DNA of 64,000 nucleotides from Epithemia pelagica (Eukaryota; Bacillariophyta; Bacillariophyceae; Surirellales; Surirellaceae). Position numbers and translations under genes: made by a program. Below, one piece after another: positions 1 to 8,107 of the stretch. The notes under the pieces are model-generated. The model did no database searches. It had not been told where the DNA came from and worked only from the letters and a program-made list of their open reading frames with translations. Position 1 is the first letter of the stretch; the number at the start of each line of letters is the position of its first letter. The stretch covers positions 1,984,001 through 2,048,000 of the forward strand of contig OX337233.1 in assembly GCA_946965045.2 (NCBI GenBank), read 5' to 3'.

Positions 1-199
1 AGCACAACCTTGCGAGATACAGAGCCACTACGGTGGGATAGAGAAGGGAGTCTCGGGAACAAAGGAAAATGAATGGGGCGATATCTAAAGGCACTGAAAC
101 CAGAAGATTTTCTTTCTTTTTCGATCTCTGCCGTAGTCGGATCCATAATCGATGTCGGCTCCATGATCGAGTTCGTATCGTTTAAAGAAGTATAAGTCC
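1..199. other. left flank of element 1, no gene seen
   Basis: No convincing coding frame, RNA gene or repeat is visible. It ends at the 6-bp target duplication GTCCTC (200-205), so it is the original host sequence on one side of the first retrotransposon. Confidence 0.5.
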
Positions 200-205
200 G
201 TCCTC

Positions 206-425
206 TGTGAAAACTCTCCTACGGCCCAAGTAGATGAGTTGGACTCAGGTGGCAAAAGAGATTATAAGGTTAAACCTAGGGTGGACTGGAATGGAATGAT
301 CCCGTAGGAATCGTGTGTACGTTCCCCAAAATTGTGTAGCGCATACGTTGTACGTTCCCCAAAATTGTGTAGCGCATACGTTGTGACCGTTGAGCACGCG
401 AGGCGATATGTCCAATATTTTAACA
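206..425 (-). repeat. 3' LTR of element 1 (220 bp)
   Basis: Matches the LTR at 6407-6593 base for base except for one extra tandem copy of a 33-bp unit (317-349, repeated at 350-382). On the element's sense strand it runs TGTTAAAA to TTTTCACA. The pol stop codon lies just inside it. Confidence 0.95.
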
Positions 426-3400
426 CTCCCTCTCGCGCACAATTGTAGTCGTCCATCCCATCACCATCTTTCGCAGTGGTGCCAAAACATTTTGAGCCAA
501 TGGCTTGGTGAGATAATCACTCAGTTGTTCCGTGGTAGGAATAGCGTGGATCGTGATATCCCCTCGTTCCACGTAGCCCCTAAAGTGATGGAGTTTTACG
601 TTCAGGTGCTTGGTTCGTGGTCGAAATTTATGGACCTTTGCCATTTCCAGCGCCCCACTGTTGTCCTCGAAGACCTTACAGTGTAGTTTGGCCCTGGTGT
701 CGGCGATATCGATGCCATGTCCCTTCAGCTCCTTCAGTATCTCCATCAATGGGATGGCTTCTCTCAAAGCGTATGACAACCCCGTGTATTCGCTCTCCGT
801 CGAGCTCAGGGCGATCTCAGTCTGTAACTGTGATTTCCACACGACGGGGCATCCTTTGTAGCGGATGATGTATCCGTGTCGCGACCGTGCCGTATCCGCA
901 TCGGTCTCGGGTTGCTTTGGATCCCAGTTGCCTGCGAAATCGGCATCCACGTACACTTCCAATCCTGCGTCTTGGTCTGGTTGGAAGGTCATTCCCTTGT
1001 CTCTTGTTCCCAGCAGATACCGGCCAAGCCATTTCACTGCGTCACCGTGTTCCTTGCGTGGGTTGGAACAAAATCGAGCACATTGGTGTGTTGCGTATGA
1101 TATATCACTCCTCGATCCGGCTTCAAGGTAATTCATCATTCCGATGACCGATCGGTAATTGAAGTGGTTATCAAAAGGTGATGAATCGTCGTGACGCTTA
1201 AGGATCCTGGATGATGCGGCTGGGGCGTCCTTGGGTTTTGCCTCCTTGCCGTCCAGTCTAAGGGCTGACAGGATCTTGTCAATCAGGTGTGGTTGGGTGA
1301 ACAGTATTGTCCCATCTTGTTGCTGTTCGATGTTTACCCCCAGGAAGTCTTTTATGTCACCCTCCACCGTGATATTTAGCCCTGCGTCTTGTATCTCCTG
1401 TATGACTTGATCGATCTCCTCTTGATCTGGCCCTGCTATTATGGAGTCATCTGTATACAACACGTACACTGTGCTCCCTTTATAAAACACACACTCATCG
1501 ATTTTGGACTTAGTGAATCCCACGTCCTCGACCAGTCGCTTCGAGAGGTACTGGTACCATACTCGACCCGCCTGTTTCTGCCCGTATAAGTTTGCATGGA
1601 GTTTGAATGCGTAGTCCTGCTTTTTCTTTCCGTCTGCGAGTTCGTACCCGCGAGGAATCTCCATATAGACCTCGCGTTCGACTGGTGCCTGCGGGTAAGC
1701 GAGTACGTAATCGATTTGCGTGGTGTGCCATTTGTTTGCGGCGACCAAGGTAAGGATGAGCCTTATTGATGCCCATGAGGCGACGGGTGCATAGGTCTGG
1801 TCGTAATGGATTCCCTTTTCCATGCGCGACCCATCAAAGTTGAGTCGTGCTTTGTGTTTCTTTATTTCTCGGGTTTTGATGTCCCTCTTTCTCCTCATCT
1901 GCCATACTCCTGGGAAAATCTTTTCCCCTTTTGGGATTTGGCTTCGGTGGATGATTGAGAAGTTTCCATCCGTGAATTGTCTGTCCATCTCCTGTTGCAT
2001 CCCGTTCATGAATTGCTCTGCGTCCGGTTCCTTCATCGCTTGATGGTGATACATAGTATCTGGATCCGATGCCGCTGCTTTGTATGCGAGCAATGATTCG
2101 TTGGGTGATGCTGGTGGATCATGTGGGAACATGGTCTCAAGACAAAACAATTCACCTTCTACAGCCTGCTCGCTGTGTGTTGTGTTCGCGACTATTTCAG
2201 TCGTCATTACTTCAATCAGCCGTTGTACAGGCCTTATTATCCTGCCGAACCGTGTCTTTTGTGATGGTGATGGTTCAGTGGGAGTGCTACCGCCCTGCTC
2301 CCTCTGTCCTCGCCGCTCACTTGTTGTTCGTCTTCTCTGTTGTCGACTAGTCGAGCCCTCCCCCGTTGTGTTCGGCGTCCCGGTTGTCTCACTGGGGTCT
2401 TGGCCATCCTCAGTTGGGATCGTTGGCGGACTTTCGTTTCGTGGTTGCGCATTATCATTCTGTTGTTGGGTTGGTTCGCTGGCTGGAGTTTCAGTTGGCT
2501 CTTGGAATCTCGCCCTTTTGTTGCTAGTCTTTGGTGGCGTTTGGCCTCCCTCTGGCTCTGGCGTTCGGTGTACATTTGCGCGCTCTGGTGTTGCGCTGAA
2601 ATGTGTTTTGTACTGCCAGTGTGACTCCAGGAATCCTTGTCTTGGAACGTCAAAGCTCTTGTTGAACTTGACGTGAAATTGCGGGCTAACATGTCCCGTG
2701 AATCGGTTCAGGACCATTGCCACGTTCCTATTGTGGATCGGGGACTGTCCCAGGTAGATCCCCACTCTTGCCCTTTGTTTCCACTTATGGTAGGGCTTGT
2801 TTCCCTGGAGAGCTTCGTCCAGGACATACACTGGACAACCGAACGGCTTCCAGTGCTTTCGATTCACGTTCACCGGTGTATTGCTAAATAGCTGTAGCGG
2901 TGAGCGCTTGCTTGGTTGTTGCATGTTTGGTGCAGCATTTAGGCAGTCGTTTGCGTGTCTTATGGCGTAGGGCCATAGGTTCGCGGTTATTGCATTCTTC
3001 CATCGCCTGTTGGCGTGGATCAACATGGTTCTAGCCATGCCTTGCAACTCTCTGATCCGCCTTTCGGCCTTGCCGTTGGTGTGATGAGCTCCCACACCGG
3101 CAAACGTCAGTGGTTGGTTTTGTCGATTGCATGCGTCTACCCACGCCTTGGCCTTGAAGATGCCATTGTCGGCGTGGTATGCAGCTATCTTTACTCCTCT
3201 AGCCATAGCGTACCGTTCGAAGGCTAGTTTCCCTTCTAGCGTCTCTTCGGCGCCCGATGACTTTTGGAGGTAGACGAATCCCAGTCCCGTCGCTTGGTCG
3301 ACATAGACTGTAGTGTACTTATACCGCTTCTTCGTTAGAAAACCGGTCATTTGTGCTATCAGTCCTGGGGTTGGTGACTCCATTTGGTCAACTGACACTA

Positions 3401-4457
3401 CCTCTCCTGGTTTGCTCGGTGGTCGCTCCGCCTCTCGGTCGCGTCGGTTTCGCGATCTCCATGGGCGCTTGGTCGCTTTTCCATACTGACACGCAGAGCA
3501 GACTGGCACCTTGCATTTTGAGAGTCGTGATGGAAGGGTTCCGTCCCTTGCCATTCTTTGAAGTTTCGTGAACGGTAAGTGTCCGAAGTCGTAATGACAT
3601 TGGAGCAGCTCTGCGGTTGGTGTTGGGAGCCTTTCTTCCTCATCTATGATGATGTTTGGAGCTGGCTCGTCCAATGTGGTGGCCTGTTTGCCATTTATGT
3701 CGAACTCACGTGGTTTGTTGTCGTTTTGTTCGTCCTCCATTGGCCAATCACTTGGATCCTGTTGCTCCTGCGATGATTCGCCGTTATCGTCATCGGATGC
3801 ATCCTCGTCGTCGGACACTACGGTTGCGTCGACTCGGAGTTCGTCGATGGTGATTGGATCCCGGTCGTCATCCTTGGTTCCAGTGTTGGTTTCCCTGCAG
3901 TATCGGTGATACGATTCGTATCCCCCTGACAGGGCGAATGTTGCGACATTGGTATGTTCGCTGTCGATGGGAACAGTTTTCCTGTTCTCCCTCTTGTTCC
4001 AAAACAGGGTGACGTGCTGGGCGGTTGTCGTTGTACCTGCTCCACCGCGTTTGTCTTGGTTCTTTCGCGTTTGGGCCCAGTGCTGTGGGCTCAGTAACCT
4101 GACGTGTCCTTCTGGAACGTAATACGATCGTGGGATTGTCATCCTATGGGGGATTCCCTGGTCGTCGTCCCAGTCCCATTGAAGGGTTCCTTGCCAAACA
4201 TTGTATGTTCTGGCCCCTCCGAATCCTTTGATTGCTTGTTTGCATTCTGTCAGTTCTCCTGGGAAATCTTCCCTTCTGTGACTGATGCATCCTGAGCATC
4301 GATTGTCGATGCCAACCAATCGTGAGTCAGTGTCGAAGGTTCCAACCTGTCGTGCTCCGTTGGACATTCCTGCTGACATGGCGATGACGGCTGCAAGGAC
4401 TCTGAGACTCACTTTGTGCCTTCGTCTTGTGTTGAGTTGGTGCTGCATGCTGCGCAT
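420..4457 (-). CDS. pol: Pol polyprotein of copia element 1
   Basis: 1345 aa from the first Met; the frame is open back to the TGA at 4482-4484. Domains in order: aspartic protease region with the DNRCSGC motif near the N-terminus; integrase HHCC zinc region (CHYDFGH, then CSAC) followed by a DDE core (VSVDQM, YHADNG, NGKAERR); reverse transcriptase with the FDGSRMEKGIHYDQTYAPVA region and YTDD catalytic site; RNase H (YVDADFAGNWD, STESEY, EDNSGA). The C-terminus TTEQLSDYLTKPL is typical of copia. A hydrophobic stretch (LRVLAAVIAMSAG) precedes the protease. It is probably made as a Gag-Pol fusion, since gag is in the same frame (see findings). Confidence 0.95.
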   Translation of the reverse strand: MRSMQHQLNTRRRHKVSLRVLAAVIAMSAGMSNGARQVGTFDTDSRLVGIDNRCSGCISHRREDFPGELTECKQAIKGFGGARTYNVWQGTLQWDWDDDQGIPHRMTIPRSYYVPEGHVRLLSPQHWAQTRKNQDKRGGAGTTTTAQHVTLFWNKRENRKTVPIDSEHTNVATFALSGGYESYHRYCRETNTGTKDDDRDPITIDELRVDATVVSDDEDASDDDNGESSQEQQDPSDWPMEDEQNDNKPREFDINGKQATTLDEPAPNIIIDEEERLPTPTAELLQCHYDFGHLPFTKLQRMARDGTLPSRLSKCKVPVCSACQYGKATKRPWRSRNRRDREAERPPSKPGEVVSVDQMESPTPGLIAQMTGFLTKKRYKYTTVYVDQATGLGFVYLQKSSGAEETLEGKLAFERYAMARGVKIAAYHADNGIFKAKAWVDACNRQNQPLTFAGVGAHHTNGKAERRIRELQGMARTMLIHANRRWKNAITANLWPYAIRHANDCLNAAPNMQQPSKRSPLQLFSNTPVNVNRKHWKPFGCPVYVLDEALQGNKPYHKWKQRARVGIYLGQSPIHNRNVAMVLNRFTGHVSPQFHVKFNKSFDVPRQGFLESHWQYKTHFSATPERANVHRTPEPEGGQTPPKTSNKRARFQEPTETPASEPTQQQNDNAQPRNESPPTIPTEDGQDPSETTGTPNTTGEGSTSRQQRRRTTSERRGQREQGGSTPTEPSPSQKTRFGRIIRPVQRLIEVMTTEIVANTTHSEQAVEGELFCLETMFPHDPPASPNESLLAYKAAASDPDTMYHHQAMKEPDAEQFMNGMQQEMDRQFTDGNFSIIHRSQIPKGEKIFPGVWQMRRKRDIKTREIKKHKARLNFDGSRMEKGIHYDQTYAPVASWASIRLILTLVAANKWHTTQIDYVLAYPQAPVEREVYMEIPRGYELADGKKKQDYAFKLHANLYGQKQAGRVWYQYLSKRLVEDVGFTKSKIDECVFYKGSTVYVLYTDDSIIAGPDQEEIDQVIQEIQDAGLNITVEGDIKDFLGVNIEQQQDGTILFTQPHLIDKILSALRLDGKEAKPKDAPAASSRILKRHDDSSPFDNHFNYRSVIGMMNYLEAGSRSDISYATHQCARFCSNPRKEHGDAVKWLGRYLLGTRDKGMTFQPDQDAGLEVYVDADFAGNWDPKQPETDADTARSRHGYIIRYKGCPVVWKSQLQTEIALSSTESEYTGLSYALREAIPLMEILKELKGHGIDIADTRAKLHCKVFEDNSGALEMAKVHKFRPRTKHLNVKLHHFRGYVERGDITIHAIPTTEQLSDYLTKPLAQNVLAPLRKMVMGWTTTIVREREC
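426..434 (-). other. polypurine tract of element 1
   Basis: In the sense direction GAGAGGGAG lies directly against the 3' LTR, the position where the plus-strand primer forms in LTR retrotransposons. It overlaps the last pol codons. Confidence 0.7.
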
Positions 4458-4481
4458 TCGTCCGTTCCGGTTCGACTTGAT

Positions 4482-4745
4482 TCAGGCGTGCAGTCTGCCA
4501 GCTATTCTCTCTATACCTTTGTTGGTGGCGTGGAGAGCCCGCGACAGCCAGTCTTGTGGGTCCTGTTTCTCTTCGGGATCGTCGTCCACTATATATGTGA
4601 CGAGTTCCGTCATTATCAGGATCCCCATTACTGCTTGGTATGCGATACCAACAATCAACCAGTCTATGGCGTGCCTAAGGGAGAAAGTGGTGAACATATA
4701 TACCATCATGGTTAGTATGCTTATCTTCCACTTCCTCCAGGTCCG
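4482..4745 (-). CDS. inter-stop hydrophobic ORF between gag and pol (element 1)
   Basis: The 87 codons between the gag TGA (4746-4748) and a second in-frame TGA (4482-4484) are open and in the same frame as gag and pol; the last 75 follow an ATG-type Met. The middle is hydrophobic (DWLIVGIAYQAVMGILIMTE), long enough for one membrane helix, followed by an acidic linker DDDPEEKQD. I recognise no family. It may be a translated spacer of a readthrough product, a separate small membrane protein, or unselected filler. Confidence 0.45.
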   Translation of the reverse strand, partial: RTWRKWKISILTMMVYMFTTFSLRHAIDWLIVGIAYQAVMGILIMTELVTYIVDDDPEEKQDPQDWLSRALHATNKGIERIAGRLHA

Positions 4746-6332
4746 TCAGGTACTGTATTCCGAGTCCTCCGCGTCCGAGTGGTTCTTGTCTTCCTCATCG
4801 GACATGATCGCCTCGTTGGCAACCGCCAACTTGATTGCGTCTTGTTTGCGTTTCTTTCCCGAGAAGTTGGACGACTTGTTTCGCCCACTTCCTTCTTCCT
4901 TTTTCTTACTTGCGGATGGATTCGCTTCTCGCTTCTTGGTCCGGCACTCGGACGGTTGATGGGTCCTCCACCCGCCGCCACAGTTGCCTCCTGTGTTTGG
5001 ACCACACCACCACCACTTTGCGTTGTTCCATACTCGGAATCGGCGCTCGGCCCCTTCCTTTGGTGGTACGTTGTTTCGGAGCCAGTTTGGCTTGGGTGGT
5101 TTGCTTGCCGATCCTCCTTCTTGTTTTGCTTGGCGTTTCCCATCAGGACTGTCCTTGTTCTTGGTCCTCTTTTGTTGCTTCTTCAGTGATTCAACTTGAG
5201 TTTGCAAGGCAAGCACTTCCCTCTGTTGCTCCGTTGGTTGTTCCCATTCGTTTCGGGTGAGCCTGGTCTTGTAAAAGTTGACGGCGCAAAGCATAAGGGT
5301 TGGTGCGTCGACTTCTGCCGATCCGTCTTCGTGGCCGTTCTCGATACCTTGTAAGTACACCTTAAACTTGTCGTCTTCAACGGCCTTGTACCCTTTGAAT
5401 AGGTTAACTACGAGGTCGCTCGTTGTATGGCCTCGTGCCTTCAATCCGTCCACTTGGCTTTGGACGTAGGCATTGAATGCGACTAGGTCGCTGCCGTTTG
5501 TTCGGATGTATTCATCCAGGTTAGTTAGGTTGAGTCTGATTGTTGAAACTGTCGCGTTTGAGTCAAGATAACTCTCGCGGACAATTATTTTGAACAAACA
5601 GGCTCCAGCATCCATACCGTCCACAGTATACTGTGAACGCCATATCTGGATTCGCTGTGCTCCCTTCGCCGTTAGGGAGTTCATCAACAGGTCAAACAGA
5701 ATCTTCGAGTTCTGGCTGATCCTGCTTTCGTTGTTGAGGATCTCTCGCTCCCACTTTCTGATGTCTTCCAAGTGGGCCCGTCCGTAGTCCTTGATGATGT
5801 TGATAGCACCGTCTGCTACTGGATTCTTGGGGTCTTTGGGTAGCATCGCATTCCCATGGGTTGCAGGTGAATTGAGCATTCCCAAATCCTTGGCGCGATT
5901 CAACAACAGTGTGATGAACAGTTGGAACTTGCTTGGTTCCACATCGAACTTGTCTTCACTGCTTGAGAACAGCGAGCGCGTCGCGTTCTCGTAGTACTTG
6001 CGACCTTCCTTTTGATGGAAGTCGAGTGTCTGATCCGTTCGTGCTTGCAATGGGGTGCGGATGAACGGATTTCCTCCTGGTGGAACTGCACCTCCAGGAG
6101 CTCCCATGGCTGCGACTGCGCGGTCAATCGCCATCACAATTCGTTGTGTGGCGCTACCTAGCGCGTCGACAAGGTCTTGATTCATCACTTGACGTGCCTC
6201 GAGGTAATCGTCTTCCTCTTCCTCCTCTTCTTGCTCGTTGGGGTTTCCTTGATTGCCCGCAACTGCTTCTTCTTCGTCTTCCGGCGCTCCGACGCCGCGT
6301 CGTGGATCTTCACCGCGAGTACGACGTGCCAT
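4746..6332 (-). CDS. gag: Gag protein of copia element 1
   Basis: 528 aa, starting 74 bases inside the 5' LTR. Acidic, Glu-rich N-terminus (EEEEEEDDY), then a globular region that should be the capsid (LFITLLLNRAKDLGML onward). Near residue 450 is a knuckle-like motif with unusual spacing, C-x7-C-x6-H-x4-C (WWCGPNTGGNC, then HQPSEC), rather than the standard CX2CX4HX4C. The C-terminus is strongly basic, then acidic. The stop is TGA followed by CGG, with the frame open beyond it. Expected role: forming the virus-like particle and binding the element RNA. Confidence 0.88.
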   Translation of the reverse strand: MARRTRGEDPRRGVGAPEDEEEAVAGNQGNPNEQEEEEEEDDYLEARQVMNQDLVDALGSATQRIVMAIDRAVAAMGAPGGAVPPGGNPFIRTPLQARTDQTLDFHQKEGRKYYENATRSLFSSSEDKFDVEPSKFQLFITLLLNRAKDLGMLNSPATHGNAMLPKDPKNPVADGAINIIKDYGRAHLEDIRKWEREILNNESRISQNSKILFDLLMNSLTAKGAQRIQIWRSQYTVDGMDAGACLFKIIVRESYLDSNATVSTIRLNLTNLDEYIRTNGSDLVAFNAYVQSQVDGLKARGHTTSDLVVNLFKGYKAVEDDKFKVYLQGIENGHEDGSAEVDAPTLMLCAVNFYKTRLTRNEWEQPTEQQREVLALQTQVESLKKQQKRTKNKDSPDGKRQAKQEGGSASKPPKPNWLRNNVPPKEGAERRFRVWNNAKWWWCGPNTGGNCGGGWRTHQPSECRTKKREANPSASKKKEEGSGRNKSSNFSGKKRKQDAIKLAVANEAIMSDEEDKNHSDAEDSEYST

Positions 6333-6392
6333 TGTAGTGCTTGCGAAGGTCCGAAGGCGATTGATCGAGACTGTCGAGTGAACTGCACTTTA

Positions 6393-6406
6393 GCGCAGAG
6401 GAAGCG
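6393..6406 (-). other. primer-binding site, complementary to an internal part of initiator tRNA-Met
   Basis: Read on the plus strand, the 14 bases touching the 5' LTR are GCGCAGAGGAAGCG. Eukaryotic initiator tRNA-Met has GCGCAGCGGAAGCG in its D-arm region, one mismatch. The primer would therefore be an internal tRNA segment rather than the 3' CCA end, comparable to Drosophila copia, which uses a 5' half of initiator tRNA-Met. Confidence 0.7.
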
Positions 6407-6593
6407 TGTGAAAACTCTCCTACGGCCCAAGTAGATGAGTTGGACTCAGGTGGCAAAAGAGATTATAAGGTTAAACCTAGGGTGGACTGGAATGGAATGA
6501 TCCCGTAGGAATCGTGTGTACGTTCCCCAAAATTGTGTAGCGCATACGTTGTGACCGTTGAGCACGCGAGGCGATATGTCCAATATTTTAACA
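6407..6593 (-). repeat. 5' LTR of element 1 (187 bp)
   Basis: Ancestral-length LTR with a single copy of the 33-bp unit that is doubled in the other LTR. Runs TGTGAAAA to TTTTAACA on the plus strand and is followed by the target duplication GTCCTC (6594-6599). It should contain the element promoter on the minus strand. Confidence 0.95.
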
Positions 6594-6599
6594 GTCCTC

Positions 6600-8107
6600 T
6601 TTGTATGACGATCGATTGACGATGCAAGCACGCTTTAAAATGACGGCTGACACGCAAAGATCGATTCCTGTGCATTCTCAGCTTGCCAGTCAGGCGCGTG
6701 TCACGGCAAGGTTGGAAGAAATACGAGTACAGATATTCGTATTCGTAACATGGTGGGAAAACCAGCGGGAACTAGCCAGAAATAAGTTTGCTTTTCCCAT
6801 GCATGTCGTCTTCCTCTATACTTAAACGTTCCTTGTCGGGCGCTCGAGCATTTTGCAGTCCATGTTTCATGGCAACGTGTTGGTCCCGCGAGGTCGTCTT
6901 TGGCGAGACATTCACACATGCGAATATGAATACTCGTAGAAAGGAACACTCAGCTCTTCAACAGACGCCCGATTTTCTAGACGTAAGAACTACGAGTAGT
7001 CGGGAGGTGATTTCGCAAAAGCAAAATATCTGGAACGATATGTCATTGTGATTGCAAAGAGATAACAAAGGACTTTCCCATTGTCATTTTTTCCCAGATC
7101 CAGATTCCAGATTCAGATCTTCCATAAACGCGACTGATCAGTTGCTGACTACCTTTATCACTCGTCGTTCTACCGTCGTCGTGCCCTTCCCCACTCACTG
7201 AGGAGTGGGTCACTCCCCACACTCACACTACCTAAGCCCCAAAACTTACTGTACATGGATATTTTCCTTTAGTGTAGTAATCTAGAATAGCCCGGGAAAC
7301 GAAAAAGTAGGTGTTGGTTGTTGGTGCTGTGTTGTGTTTTGTGTTGTTGTATCAGTCGGAGTGGGAAATGGGGAACATTGACTATAAGTATTCTGTTTGA
7401 GTATTTATGGAACAAGCACGCCTCGGAGTTTGATTGGCATGCGATAAATGTGGGACGAATGATACTTAGACATTGAGCGTTATAAGTCATCCGATATAGT
7501 TGTATGTGATCCCTTAAGTGACTGGGTTATTTACAAAGGATTAAAGATTACCTTGTGCGCCATCATGAGTATGGCCAGCGTAAGTCTCTAAGACTAATTA
7601 GGCTCACGAGTACTAAGTATACATTAAGAGTACCGATCACTTAGGAAGACCGATAAATACCTAGAGCGCGCTGGCACGACTCCTCGTGACAAAGGAAGCT
7701 AACATACTTTAATAGCCCCGGGGACTCCTCGTCGCAGGGCGCTCCTCGTGGCTTAACTTCTCGTCGGGCAATAGCTTCTTGTCGTGGACTGCCCCCTCGA
7801 TCCGCTTACGCGGATCTCACAGGGGCAGTCCACTCCTCGTCGCTATTGCCCTTCTCGGAGTTAAGCCACTCCTCACACCCTAGCTCCTCCTCGTCCCACC
7901 CTGGCTGTTTAAGTAGATTTACAACTGACAAATATACGGACATATTTTGTAGTCAGTAGTCAGTTTACGGCTCAAGTTTCTTTTGTTTGTCACAATGATT
8001 CCCGATGACGGCCGAATCTAGAATCATCACGCCGCGGCTGCTCTTGAGAACTCTTCAGAAATCGACAAAGAAGATCAGGTTGGAAACTTCTCAGAACTAC
8101 TGTCGTC
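6600..8107. other. intergenic spacer with no gene
   Basis: No open frame with recognisable coding character. The notable content is the segmented palindrome at 7748-7869 and repeated CTCCTCGT-type words between about 7678 and 7897. The 3' part should hold the promoter of the gene at 8108. Confidence 0.6.
7748..7869. repeat. segmented palindrome with regularly spaced non-pairing spacers
   Basis: Three inverted block pairs surround a small hairpin. Blocks: GTGGCTTAAC (7748-7757) with 7860-7869; GGGCAATAGC (7766-7775) with 7842-7851; GTGGACTGCCCC (7784-7795) with 7822-7833; centre GATCCGC-TTAC-GCGGATC (7799-7816). The four gaps between blocks are all exactly 8 nt and are similar to each other in direct, not inverted, orientation (TTCTCGTC, TTCTTGTC, TCCTCGTC, TTCTCGGA). 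A folded strand would form perfect helices separated by symmetrical 8x8 internal loops. Confidence 0.9.

Larger units (their letters stand above)
206..6593 (-). mobile_element. complete Ty1/copia LTR retrotransposon (element 1)
   Basis: The element reads on the minus strand. It is bounded by near-identical LTRs (206-425 and 6407-6593) that begin TG and end CA, and by a perfect 6-bp duplication GTCCTC at 200-205 and 6594-6599. Internal order in sense direction: primer-binding site, gag (6332-4746), a hydrophobic inter-stop segment, pol (to 420), then a purine tract against the 3' LTR. Pol order is protease, integrase, reverse transcriptase, RNase H, which defines the copia superfamily. There is no frameshift, only two in-frame TGA codons. 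LTR identity and open frames indicate a recent, possibly still mobile copy. Confidence 0.97.

Noticed and set aside
4482-4748. TGA codons as selenocysteine sites in the retrotransposon
   Set aside because: Diatoms do make selenoproteins, but I see no protein context for Sec, and termination with readthrough explains the gag/pol layout more simply.
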